The position numbers and the translations under genes were made by a program. The notes under the pieces are model-generated. The model was not told where the DNA came from, did no database searches, and saw only the letters and a program-made list of their open reading frames with translations. Positions 6,809 to 13,915 of a DNA stretch of 17,983 nucleotides are shown in pieces; position 1 is the stretch's first letter, and the number at the start of each line of letters is the position of its first letter. The DNA lies in the NCBI GenBank assembly GCA_035255945.1, contig DATEZA010000229.1, positions 1-17,983 on the forward strand. Reading direction: 5' to 3'. The DNA comes from JAJPHC01 sp035255945. GTDB taxonomy: Bacteria; Acidobacteriota; Thermoanaerobaculia; Gp7-AA8.

Positions 6809-7201
6809 ATGATCGACAACACACTGATCGAAGAAGCGATCAAAGCTCGCGAGAACGCGGTAGCTCCCTTCTCCAAATTCAAAGTCGGCGCGGCATTGCG
6901 CACCAAAGCGGGCAAAGTTTTTCACGGCTGCAATGTCGAAAATTGCACCTATGGTCTGACCGTTTGCGCGGAGCGCGTCGCGCTCCTTTCCGCCCTGGCC
7001 GCGGGCGAGCGCGACTTCGACGCCATCGTCGTCGTCACCCAGAGCGACGAGCCCGGCACGCCGTGCGGCCCCTGCCGCCAGCTGATGTGGGAGTACTGCG
7101 GCGACATCGAAGTCACACTGGCCGGACTCAAAGGTCAACGTGTTGACTACAAGCTCGCCGAGCTCTTCCCGCACCCCTTCTCATTCTCTCTGGAGGAATA
7201 A
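6809..7201 (+). CDS. cdd: Cytidine deaminase
   Basis: This Zn enzyme deaminates cytidine and deoxycytidine to uridine and deoxyuridine in pyrimidine salvage. Its 130 residues match the short homotetrameric class. The substrate loop is GCNVENCTYGLTVCAERVAL (40-59; N42 and E44 contact ribose in the family). The Zn site and catalytic acid are C53, E55, C86 and C89 (CAE and PCGPCRQ). The start at 6809 lacks a Shine-Dalgarno sequence and sits close to a -10-like box. There is no signal peptide, so it acts in the cytoplasm. It leads a four-gene operon, and the end of its coding sequence carries the GGAGGA ribosome binding site of the next gene. Confidence 0.95.
   Translation: MIDNTLIEEAIKARENAVAPFSKFKVGAALRTKAGKVFHGCNVENCTYGLTVCAERVALLSALAAGERDFDAIVVVTQSDEPGTPCGPCRQLMWEYCGDIEVTLAGLKGQRVDYKLAELFPHPFSFSLEE
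7192..7197 (+). promoter_or_regulatory. Ribosome binding site inside the end of cdd
   Basis: GGAGGA, a strong Shine-Dalgarno sequence, lies ten bases before the GTG at 7208 and overlaps the last codons of cdd. It supports the GTG start and translational linkage of the two genes. Confidence 0.7.
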
Positions 7202-7207
7202 CCGATC

Positions 7208-8590
7208 GTGCGACGCGGTCTGATCGCGCTCCTTCTCTCCCTTCTCGCCGCCACCGCCTTTGCCGCACCGAAACAGGTCGACATCATCGTCACCGGCGGC
7301 ACCGTCCTCACCATGGCCGGCCCGAACATCGAGCACGGCGCCGTGGCCATCGACAAAGGCAAAATCGTCGACGTCGGCAAGGCCGCCGACATCGCGAAGA
7401 AGTACAAAGCCGCGTCGACCATCACCACCACCGGCGCGATCATGCCCGGCTTCGTCAACGCGCACACGCACGTCCCGATGACCCTCTTCCGCGGCATCGC
7501 GGATGACCGCGAGCTGATGGACTGGCTGCAGAACTACATCTTCCCCGCCGAAGCGAAGAACGTCACCGCCGATTTCGTCACGTGGGGCACGCGCCTCGCC
7601 GCCGCGGAGATGATCGAGTCCGGCACCACGACCTTCGCCGACATGTACTACTTCGAGTCCGACATCGCGCGCGAGACGAAAAAAGCGGGACTGCGCGGCG
7701 TCCTCGGCGAGACCGTCATCGACTTTCCCGTCCCCGACAACAAGACGTGGCCCGAAGCGATGGCGTACGTGCGCCAATACGCGAAGACGTGGAAAGGCGA
7801 TGCGCTGATCACTCCCGCCATCGCGCCGCACGCACCGTACACCGTCTCGCGCGAGCACCTCATCGAAGTGCGCAAACTCGCGACGGAGCTCGGCATCCCG
7901 ATCCTGATCCACGTCAGCGAGACGAAGAACGAGCTTGCGGACATCGCGAAAAAAGCGAACGGCATGACGCCCGGCCAGTACCTCGACTCGATCGGCTTCC
8001 TCGGCAAGGACGTCGTCGCCGCGCACGGCGTGTGGCTGACCGCTGACGAGATCAAGACCTTCGCCCAGCGCGGCACCGGCGTCGCGCATTGTCCCGAATC
8101 GAACATGATGCTCGCCTCAGGCATCGCGCCGGTCGTCGACATGCGCAAGGGCGGCATGAACGTCGGCCTCGGCACCGACGGACCGGCCGGCTCGAACAAC
8201 AATCTCGACATGATGGAAGAAGCGGCGTCCGCCGCGCGTCTGGCGAAGATCGGCAAGATGGATCCGAAGGTGCTCACCGCACGCGACGTGCTGGAGATGG
8301 CAACGATCGGCGGCGCGCGCGTCCTCGGACTCGGCGACAAGATCGGCACGCTCGAAGCAGGCAAGCGCGCGGACGTGATCGTCGTCGATCTCAGCCAGCC
8401 GAAATCGCAGCCGGTCTACGCCGTCGAATCGGCGATCGTCTACGCCGCCTCGGGCAGCGCAGTCACCACGACCATCTGCGACGGCAAGATCCTGATGAAG
8501 GACCGCCACGTGCGCACCGTCGACGTCCCCGCCGCGATCGCGCACGCGAAGGAGTACCGCGACCGCGTCCTCAAGTCCCTCGCCAAATGA
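7208..8590 (+). CDS. Exported amidohydrolase, SAH/MTA deaminase-like
   Basis: This is a 460-residue member of the amidohydrolase superfamily, closest in motifs to S-adenosylhomocysteine / 5'-methylthioadenosine deaminases (MtaD-like) and related adenosine deaminases. Metal and catalytic residues are present: HTH (H86, H88) in PGFVNAHTHVPMTLFRG, H208 in IAPHAPYT, H235 and E238 in IHVSETKNE, H273 in AAHGVW, and D324 in GTDGPAGSNNNLDM. Unlike typical MtaD it begins with a clear signal peptide: a basic MRR, a hydrophobic core LIALLLSLLAATAFA and a likely cut after A19 or A20. It should therefore work in the periplasm. The GTG start has a GGAGGA box. It is six bases after cdd and overlaps the next gene by four. 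Substrate could also be guanine-like or a chlorohydrolase-type ring. Confidence 0.88.
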   Translation: MRRGLIALLLSLLAATAFAAPKQVDIIVTGGTVLTMAGPNIEHGAVAIDKGKIVDVGKAADIAKKYKAASTITTTGAIMPGFVNAHTHVPMTLFRGIADDRELMDWLQNYIFPAEAKNVTADFVTWGTRLAAAEMIESGTTTFADMYYFESDIARETKKAGLRGVLGETVIDFPVPDNKTWPEAMAYVRQYAKTWKGDALITPAIAPHAPYTVSREHLIEVRKLATELGIPILIHVSETKNELADIAKKANGMTPGQYLDSIGFLGKDVVAAHGVWLTADEIKTFAQRGTGVAHCPESNMMLASGIAPVVDMRKGGMNVGLGTDGPAGSNNNLDMMEEAASAARLAKIGKMDPKVLTARDVLEMATIGGARVLGLGDKIGTLEAGKRADVIVVDLSQPKSQPVYAVESAIVYAASGSAVTTTICDGKILMKDRHVRTVDVPAAIAHAKEYRDRVLKSLAK

Positions 8591-10311
8591 AGACCTCCCG
8601 GAGTGCGGCGGCCATGCCGCCGCTGCTTCTTCGCTCGGCGGCCATGCCGCCGGTCAACCGCGGCACGGCCGCGGTTGGAAAAATCAGCGGCGGCATGGCC
8701 GCCGCACTCCTGTTCGCTGCCTGCACGGTAGCGACCACTCCCGCACCCATCACTCCGCCGCCGCCCGAGCCGCGCACGACCGCGACCGCCGCGCGCGTGA
8801 TCCTCGTCTCGTTCGACGGCCTCGGTGCAAACGACGTCGAAGCGCAGAAGCCCGCGGCGATCGTGCATCTGGCGAATGAAGGGACGTACGCGCGCGTCGT
8901 CCCGATGACGCCGAGCGTGACCTCGACGACGCACGCCACGATCCTCACCGGCGCCGATCGCGAGCACACCGGCATCCTCTCCAATCACTTCCACGCACCC
9001 GGCACACCGCCCGGCCAGGAAACGAAAGGGATGGACACGGAGATCAAAGCGCCGACGCTGCTCGACACAGCGCGCGCGGCGGGCAAGCGCGTTGGTTCGG
9101 TGCTCTTCCCCACGGTCGACGGCCGCTCGCCGCGCCGCACGCCCGACTGGGGACTGGTCTGGACGACGCACGTCGTCCCCGCGCGCATGGTGAAGCTCAC
9201 CAAGAACGACTTCCATCAGGAATGGCTGCCACCCGGATGGACGGCATCGCGTCCGCGCCGCAACTCCTTCAGTCCAGTGATGCGGACGCGCATCGATGAA
9301 GACATCCCGAACGAAGGACGGGAGCAGTTCGATCTCCTCGCATACGACACGACCGACGATCGCGTGCGCAACTACGACGCGTTCTTCGTCGAGCACGCCG
9401 GCACGGAAACGCCGCTCGCTGCGCAGCGCTGGTTCTCCGTCTCGACACGGTTCGCCGATGGCCTGTACGGCTCGTGGTCGAAGCTCGTCGCCATCGATCC
9501 CGCGCTGAACAACGCCACGCTCTACCTCGGCGCGATCAATCGCAACGAAGGACTGCCTGCGGCTTACGTGCGGATGATCGACGACGAAGCGGGCTTCTGG
9601 CCCGGCACTCCTGATGAGAAAGCGGATCGCACCACGTTCGTCGAGCAGGTTGACCGTCTCTCGAGCTTCCTGACCAAGGCGACGACGCTCTCCATCCAGC
9701 GCATGCCGTTCGATCTGCTGCTCGCGTATCAGCCGATCGTCGATTCGACCGAGCATCATCTGCGCGGCGTCGACGAGCCGGCGGTGACGCTCGCGATCAG
9801 TGACGCCGATCGCGCGATTGCTGTGCTGTCGAACGCGGTCGATCCCGCGCGCGATGCGCTGGTCGTGGTCGGCGATCACGGCGTGGCGAAGATCGACACC
9901 GACGTGCACATCAACCGCATCCTCGCGAACGCCGGCTTCGCGCCGCGCTGGACGGCATTCACCAGCGGCAACGTGGCGATGTTCTCGCGCGCCGGCGACC
10001 CCGACGACACCGCCGCGCTGATCGATTTCCTGCAGAGCATCAAGGCGCCCGACGGCGCGTTCGTCTTCGAGCAGGTGCAGCGCGATTACGACATCACCGC
10101 GTACGCGTTCCCGCGCTTCGTCATCACCACGAAGGAAGGCGAGCCGTTCACGAAGCCGGAATCGCCGGGACAGCACGGCGGCCTGACCACGCATCGCGAC
10201 TACGACACGGTGCTGATCGCGTGGGGACGCGGCGTGTCGCGCGAGACGCTCGCGTCGCTGCCGCAGACCGCGATCGCCGGCTTCGTGTTGCGATTGCTGG
10301 GATTGCAATGA
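8587..10311 (+). CDS. Type I phosphodiesterase / nucleotide pyrophosphatase family lipoprotein
   Basis: This 574-residue alkaline-phosphatase-superfamily protein is of the PF01663 type, whose members cleave phosphodiester or pyrophosphate bonds in nucleotides or lipids. Metal and nucleophile motifs are VILVSFDGLGAND (71-83, D77), PSVTSTTHATILTG (109-122, T112 the likely nucleophile), VVGDHGVAKID (D430, H431) and the late histidine in GQHGG (H530). The N-terminus has a hydrophobic stretch ending in ALLFAAC, a lipobox with C46, so it is probably anchored to a membrane outside the cytoplasm. That signal region is unusually long because residues 5-41 are encoded by a palindromic repeat. The ATG at 8587 overlaps the upstream stop (ATGA). 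Its substrate is unknown; nucleotides fit the neighbours. Confidence 0.85.
   Translation: MKTSRSAAAMPPLLLRSAAMPPVNRGTAAVGKISGGMAAALLFAACTVATTPAPITPPPPEPRTTATAARVILVSFDGLGANDVEAQKPAAIVHLANEGTYARVVPMTPSVTSTTHATILTGADREHTGILSNHFHAPGTPPGQETKGMDTEIKAPTLLDTARAAGKRVGSVLFPTVDGRSPRRTPDWGLVWTTHVVPARMVKLTKNDFHQEWLPPGWTASRPRRNSFSPVMRTRIDEDIPNEGREQFDLLAYDTTDDRVRNYDAFFVEHAGTETPLAAQRWFSVSTRFADGLYGSWSKLVAIDPALNNATLYLGAINRNEGLPAAYVRMIDDEAGFWPGTPDEKADRTTFVEQVDRLSSFLTKATTLSIQRMPFDLLLAYQPIVDSTEHHLRGVDEPAVTLAISDADRAIAVLSNAVDPARDALVVVGDHGVAKIDTDVHINRILANAGFAPRWTAFTSGNVAMFSRAGDPDDTAALIDFLQSIKAPDGAFVFEQVQRDYDITAYAFPRFVITTKEGEPFTKPESPGQHGGLTTHRDYDTVLIAWGRGVSRETLASLPQTAIAGFVLRLLGLQ
8601..8709. repeat. 109-bp palindromic element inside the signal-peptide coding region
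   Basis: Two perfect 24-bp inverted arms, 8601-8624 and 8686-8709, each centred on a GGCGGC-CATG/GGCATG-GCCGCC core, bound the element. The interior holds two more short palindromes: cggcggccatgccgccg at 8636-8652, and a second around 8656-8676 with arms aaccgcgg and ccgcggtt. The right arm is identical to 11231-11254 in a later gene. All codons remain open, so the element is translated as part of the leader (rich in A, P, G and M). Length and arms suggest a non-autonomous dispersed element. Confidence 0.75.
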
Positions 10312-12038
10312 CGCCGGACAGCAGGCCGTCCTCCCGCTATCTGCTGTCCGCTGTCTGCTCTCTCGGTTTCTATCTGATCCTGGCGATCGGATTGACGTGG
10401 CCGCTCGCCATCCAGCTCGACACGGCCGTCGCCGATCGCGGCGATCCGCTGCTCAACGCCTTCATCATCGACTGGAGCTGTCACGCGCTCACGTATGCGC
10501 CGCTGCAGCTCTTTGATGCGCCGATCTTTCATCCGGCGAAGTTTCCGCTCGCGTTCAGCGAGCACATGACCGGCGTCGCGCTGCTCGTGCTGCCGTTTCA
10601 TCTCGCGGGATTGAGCGCCGTGACCGTCTACAACATCGCGATCCTGCTCTCGTTCGCGCTCGCCGGCTACGGCGCGTTCGTGCTGGCGCGCGTCGTCACG
10701 GGCGACACGCTCGCGTCGCTCATCGCAGGCGTCTTCTTCGCCTTCGTGTCGTTCAAATTCGATCACCTGTCGCACGTGCAGATCATCGCCAGCGGATGGA
10801 TTCCGCTGACGCTCGCAGCGTTGCTCATGTATGCGCGGACGCGCGCCACGCGCCATGTCGTCTTCTTCGCGATTGCGTTCACGATGAACGGGCTGACGAA
10901 TATCTACTGGCTGATGTTCACGTCGGTCGCGGTGCTGGTGACGATTCTCTTTCTGCGGATCGTCGATCGGCGCGTGATGATCGCGCTCGTGATCTCGGGA
11001 CTCGTGCTGCTGCCGTTTCTGATCCCGTATCAGGTCGTCTCGAAGACGTATCGCATGAGCAGAACGTCGGGCGAATCGCTCGGCGGCTCGGCGACGATTT
11101 CGGATTGGTTCACCGCTTCACCGGCGAGCTGGATTTACGGGTGGCGGGAAGGGCATCCGGAGAGGCATCTCTTCCCTGGGCTGCTCGCGATTGCGTTGTT
11201 CGGGTTCGCGGCATGGCCGCGAACGATTCGAGCGGCGGCATGGCCGCCGCACTCCATGTGGTTGTGGCTTGCGATCGCGGCGGCGGGTGCGGGTTGTGTG
11301 CTCGTGCGATGGCATAAGTCCGATGTCGCGTTCATGCTCGCCGTCGTCTTCTTGATCGCTGCGGTTCCGTGGCGCGAGCATGTCGTGAATCCCGAACGCT
11401 GGGTCGCATCGATTTGGATTGTGATCGGCTTCATCGGGTCGTTCGGCGAGCGCTCGTTTCTGCACTCGTTTCTCTTCCGCGTGATCGAACCGTTCCGCGC
11501 GACGCGCACACCCGCGCGGTGGGCGATCATCGCGTACTGCGGACTCGCGATCTGGATGGCCATCGGTGCGTCGCGACTGCCGCGCCTGAGATTCGCGTTG
11601 CTCGCGCTGAGCATCGTCGAAGTCATCCCGCGCTTCACGTGGCAGCACGTGCCGGCGCAATTCCCGCCGGTCTATGCGTGGCTCGCCCGCACGAGACCGG
11701 CGTGCGCGATCGAGCTGCCGATCGGGTGGAATGAGACCGAGGCGGGATACGTGCTCGCGTCGACGACGCATCATGTGCCGATCATGAACGGCGTGTCGGG
11801 TTTCGATCCTCCGCTGCACGAGGCATTGTCGAAGCATGCGTACGACGATGCGATGCTCGATCTCATCGCGCAGAACGGCGGGACGGTTGTGATCGTGCAT
11901 CCCGAGGCGGCGGAGCGGGTGCGCGGGTGGCGGCTGAAAGAATTGGCGCGTTTTCCCGACGGCGATGTCGCTTATGCAATCGGAGCGCGGGCGTCTCGCC
12001 CGCAGCCGGCGGGCGTCTCGCCCGGCGGCAATCGGTGA
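10308..12038 (+). CDS. Multi-pass membrane protein, GT-C glycosyltransferase-like
   Basis: This 576-residue protein has ten or more hydrophobic segments. An early loop, ADRGDPLLNAFIIDW (about 40-54), has acidic residues after the first helix, and long soluble loops follow. A C-terminal soluble part lies after about residue 440. The layout resembles GT-C-fold membrane glycosyltransferases (YfhO/ArnT-like), but no diagnostic motif settles this, so the function is open. The ATG at 10308 overlaps the previous stop (ATGA); the Shine-Dalgarno sequence is weak. Three repeat insertions affect it: a heptamer repeat coding for RYLLSAVCSL near residues 10-19, palindromes coding for FAAWPRTIRAAAWPPHS around residues 300-316, and a C-terminal tail of about 17 residues (ASRPQPAGVSPGG...) with a stop taken from the 102-bp repeat. 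Confidence 0.75.
   Translation: MTPDSRPSSRYLLSAVCSLGFYLILAIGLTWPLAIQLDTAVADRGDPLLNAFIIDWSCHALTYAPLQLFDAPIFHPAKFPLAFSEHMTGVALLVLPFHLAGLSAVTVYNIAILLSFALAGYGAFVLARVVTGDTLASLIAGVFFAFVSFKFDHLSHVQIIASGWIPLTLAALLMYARTRATRHVVFFAIAFTMNGLTNIYWLMFTSVAVLVTILFLRIVDRRVMIALVISGLVLLPFLIPYQVVSKTYRMSRTSGESLGGSATISDWFTASPASWIYGWREGHPERHLFPGLLAIALFGFAAWPRTIRAAAWPPHSMWLWLAIAAAGAGCVLVRWHKSDVAFMLAVVFLIAAVPWREHVVNPERWVASIWIVIGFIGSFGERSFLHSFLFRVIEPFRATRTPARWAIIAYCGLAIWMAIGASRLPRLRFALLALSIVEVIPRFTWQHVPAQFPPVYAWLARTRPACAIELPIGWNETEAGYVLASTTHHVPIMNGVSGFDPPLHEALSKHAYDDAMLDLIAQNGGTVVIVHPEAAERVRGWRLKELARFPDGDVAYAIGARASRPQPAGVSPGGNR
10336..10363 (+). repeat. Heptamer repeat (four units) in a coding start
   Basis: Four contiguous 7-base units read gctatct, gctgtcc, gctgtct, gctctct. 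They match the heptamer family at 15579-15701 (agatagc/gctatct). The upstream gacagcag (10317-10324) is complementary to ctgctgtc (10341-10348), so a hairpin could form 9 bases after the start codon. Since 28 is not a multiple of three, gain or loss of one unit would shift the frame. Confidence 0.7.
11204..11254. repeat. Paired palindromes inside the membrane protein gene
   Basis: A 21-bp palindrome (11204-11224, gttcgcgg...ccgcgaac) is followed after six bases by a 24-bp unit (11231-11254) identical to the right arm at 8686-8709. The reading frame stays open. The encoded residues sit between two hydrophobic segments, where a loop can tolerate extra sequence. Confidence 0.75.
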
Positions 12039-12083
12039 TCGAGCGAGACGCTCGATCACTGCGGGCAGGGATGCCCGCGCTCC
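11982..12083. repeat. 102-bp hairpin-rich repeat, copy 1
   Basis: The ends are inverted: ggagcgcgggc...gcccgca at the left pairs with tgcgggc...gcccgcgctcc at the right. Internally a perfect 11-bp stem gtgatcgagcg / cgctcgatcac has loop aga, and a third stem is gccggcgggcg...cgcccggc. TGATC occurs symmetrically, so the core gives a TGA on each strand: 12036-12038 ends the + strand membrane protein, and 12056-12058 ends the - strand gene fragment. There is no U-tract, so it is not a classic intrinsic terminator. Confidence 0.75.
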
Positions 12084-12216
12084 GGCACCTGCGGGAACTG
12101 CCAGCGCGCCTCGCGGATGATCTCCTCGCATTCGGCGACACCGGCGAGCGCGGGAGCGTCCCAGTTCGCGAGCCACATCGGATTCACGTACGGAAGCACC
12201 GCAATGTGCTCGACGC
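12056..12216 (-). pseudogene. Truncated copy of the small unknown gene
   Basis: The frame reads VEHIAVLPYVNPMWLANWDA and continues PALAGVAECEEII, matching the C-terminal two thirds of the intact small protein at 12294-12530, and it ends in the same repeat-derived tail (ERGHPCPQ). Homology begins exactly where the right-hand repeat copy stops (about 12217). About 25-27 N-terminal codons and the start are missing, and no ribosome binding site precedes it. The differences from the intact copy include several amino-acid changes, so it has drifted for some time. Confidence 0.7.
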
Positions 12217-12219
12217 ATC

Positions 12220-12321
12220 GGAGCGCGGGCGTCTCGCCCGCAGCCGGCGGGCGTCTCGCCCGGCGGCGATCGGTGATCGAGCGAGACGCTCGATCACTGC
12301 GGGCAGGGATGCCCGCGCTCC
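12220..12321. repeat. 102-bp hairpin-rich repeat, copy 2
   Basis: This copy differs from copy 1 at one position inside the 102 bases (12268). Its central hairpin supplies the TGA at 12294-12296 that ends the small - strand gene, whose last residues (about ERGHPCPQ) come from the repeat. Its left end cuts off the N-terminus of the pseudogene copy. Confidence 0.75.
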
Positions 12322-12530
12322 AGCACCTGCGGGAACTGCCAGCGCGCCACGCGGATGATCTCCTCGCACTCGGCGATGCCGGCGAGCTCGGGAACTTCCC
12401 AATTTGCGAGCCACATCGGATTCACGTACGGAAGCACGGCGATCTGCTCGACGCGATACGGCAGCTTCGCCTTCTCGAATTCGGCGTTGAGGAACGCGAT
12501 CACGTCATTCGCGGTCGGGATCAAGACCAT
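12294..12530 (-). CDS. Small protein of unknown function
   Basis: The frame is 78 residues from ATG: MVLIPTANDVIAFLN, then AEFEKAKLPYRVEQIAVLPY, then NPMWLANWEVPELAGIAECE. I do not recognise the family. It has no signal peptide or membrane segment and looks like a small soluble alpha/beta protein. The start overlaps the end of the response regulator gene by 26 bases. The Shine-Dalgarno sequence AAGGAG ends one base before this ATG, too close to be optimal; the in-frame TTG two codons later (12524) has seven-base spacing and may be the true start. The last residues and the stop come from the 102-bp repeat. A partial paralog lies 238 bp downstream, which supports a real, once-duplicated gene. 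Confidence 0.6.
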   Translation of the reverse strand: MVLIPTANDVIAFLNAEFEKAKLPYRVEQIAVLPYVNPMWLANWEVPELAGIAECEEIIRVARWQFPQVLERGHPCPQ

Positions 12531-13866
12531 GCTCCTTGAGCTTGGCAGCCAAAGTCCGCGCCGTGATGCCGAGCAGCTCCGCAGCCTCGGCACGTGACGA
12601 CGTCCGCTGCAACGCATCCAGCAACTTCAATCGCTCCGCTTTGCGCGTGGCGCGCTCCACCGCCTCGGACAATGTCCCGCTGAGATCGAGCGCATCGCGC
12701 AGCACGTCATCCGACGGCGCGCCGACACCGAGGTCGCGCGGCTCGATCGTGTTGCGCTCGCAGAGGATCGCGGCGCGCTCCAGCGCGTTTTCGAGCTCGC
12801 GAATGTTTCCCGGCCAGTCGTGCTCGCGCAGCACGGCACGCGCGGCGTCGGTGATCTGCAGCGAACGTCCGAGTCGCTTCAGGAAAAAATTCGTCAGCGC
12901 TTCGAGGTCTTCCTTGCGCGTGCGCAGCGGCGGCAACGTGATCGGAAACACGTTGATCCGGAAGAACAGATCCTCGCGAAATCCCCCCTGCTTCACTTCC
13001 TCGGACAGATTGCGATTCGTCGCCGCGACGATGCGGATATCGACATCGAGCGTCACCGTGCCGCCGATCCGCTCGAAGCGTTTCTCCTGCAGCACGCGCA
13101 GCACTTTCGATTGCACGCCGAGGGCGAGCTCGCCGATTTCGTCGAGGAAGATCGTGCCGCCGTCGGCGAGCTCGAACTTGCCGATCTGCCGCGACGACGC
13201 GCCGGTGAACGCCCCTTTTTCGTGTCCGAACAGCTCGTTCTCGATCAGCGTGTCGGGAATCGCCGCGCAGTTGATCGCCACGAACGGCTTGTTGCGCCGC
13301 GGCGAGAGCTGATGGATCGCGCGCGCGAACAGCTCCTTGCCGGTGCCCGATTCGCCCTGCAGCAGCACCGTCGATTCCGCCGGCGCGACGCGCTGGATCG
13401 CCTGCGACACTTCGACGATGCGCGGCGAGTCGCCGATGATCTCCGGCAATCCGTGCCGCGTGCGGAACTCTTCCTTCAGCAGCAGGTTCTCGAAGCGCAG
13501 CTCGCGATGTTCCTGGCAGCGGCGCAGCAGCACGAGCAGATGATCGACATCGATGGGTTTCTGGATGAAGTCGAATGCGCCGAGCTTCATCGCCTCGACC
13601 GCGTTCTCGATCGTGCCGAAGGCGGTCATCACGATCACCGGACACTCCGGATCCGATTCCCGCGACTGCCGCAGAACCGCAATGCCGTCCGCGCCGGGCA
13701 TGCGGAGATCCGTCAGGACGGCGACGTAGCGATGTCCTTCCGCGAGCTTGCGAATCGCCTCGTTGCCGTTCGTCGCGACATCCGCTTCGAAGCCCTCGGA
13801 CTCCATCGCTTCGCGCAACATCTGCGCGAGCGACGCCTTGTCCTCCACGATCAAGAGACGTTTCAT
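12505..13866 (-). CDS. Sigma-54-dependent response regulator (NtrC/AtoC type)
   Basis: This 453-residue transcription activator has three domains. The receiver (about 1-120) has the acidic pocket E8/D9, phospho-acceptor D53 in LTDLRMPG, T81 and K103. The AAA+ domain (about 140-375) has Walker A GESGTGKE (171-178), the sigma-54 contact loop GAFTGA (218-223), Walker B GTIFLDEIGEL (237-247) and DWPGNIRELENAL. The C-terminal Fis-type helix-turn-helix includes AAELLGITARTLAAKLKEHG. All key residues are present, so it should be a phosphorylation-controlled activator at -24/-12 promoters. It lies 49 bp downstream of the MscS-like gene on the same strand. No cognate histidine kinase is in the window. 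A candidate sigma-54 promoter occurs upstream of the secreted FecR-domain gene at 17877-17893. Confidence 0.95.
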   Translation of the reverse strand: MKRLLIVEDKASLAQMLREAMESEGFEADVATNGNEAIRKLAEGHRYVAVLTDLRMPGADGIAVLRQSRESDPECPVIVMTAFGTIENAVEAMKLGAFDFIQKPIDVDHLLVLLRRCQEHRELRFENLLLKEEFRTRHGLPEIIGDSPRIVEVSQAIQRVAPAESTVLLQGESGTGKELFARAIHQLSPRRNKPFVAINCAAIPDTLIENELFGHEKGAFTGASSRQIGKFELADGGTIFLDEIGELALGVQSKVLRVLQEKRFERIGGTVTLDVDIRIVAATNRNLSEEVKQGGFREDLFFRINVFPITLPPLRTRKEDLEALTNFFLKRLGRSLQITDAARAVLREHDWPGNIRELENALERAAILCERNTIEPRDLGVGAPSDDVLRDALDLSGTLSEAVERATRKAERLKLLDALQRTSSRAEAAELLGITARTLAAKLKEHGLDPDRE

Positions 13867-13880
13867 AAGGCAGCCGGCCT

Positions 13881-13915
13881 CTCGACTTCTGCCCTCTGCC
13901 CTCTGACTTCTGCCC
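13881..13915 (-). repeat. Heptamer repeat between the channel and regulator genes
   Basis: Five 7-base units on the + strand read ctcgact, tctgccc, tctgccc, tctgact, tctgccc. They fill most of the 49-bp gap and abut the stop codon of the channel gene. On the transcribed strand they form a purine-rich run (GGGCAGA units) whose GGGCAG could interfere with or mimic a Shine-Dalgarno sequence. The unit length matches the arrays at 10336 and 15579; the unit sequence is a variant. Confidence 0.65.

Larger units (their letters stand above)
11981..12456. repeat. 238-bp tandem duplication
   Basis: Units 11981-12218 and 12219-12456 align without gaps at an offset of exactly 238. The first 130 bases (hairpin repeat plus flank) differ at two positions. 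The last 108 bases (part of a small - strand gene) differ at about 14. The block fills most of the space between the convergent + and - operons. Outside the small gene, its pseudogene copy and the hairpin elements, I see nothing else in it. Confidence 0.85.

Noticed and set aside
8440..10308. 622-codon open frame on the - strand opposite the phosphodiesterase
   Set aside because: Its sequence is Arg/His/Asp-rich with no family motif and mirrors a well-supported gene on the + strand; long antisense frames are expected at this GC content.
11982..12083. Intrinsic terminator between convergent operons
   Set aside because: The hairpins are strong but no U-tract follows on either strand, so only a repeat element is claimed.
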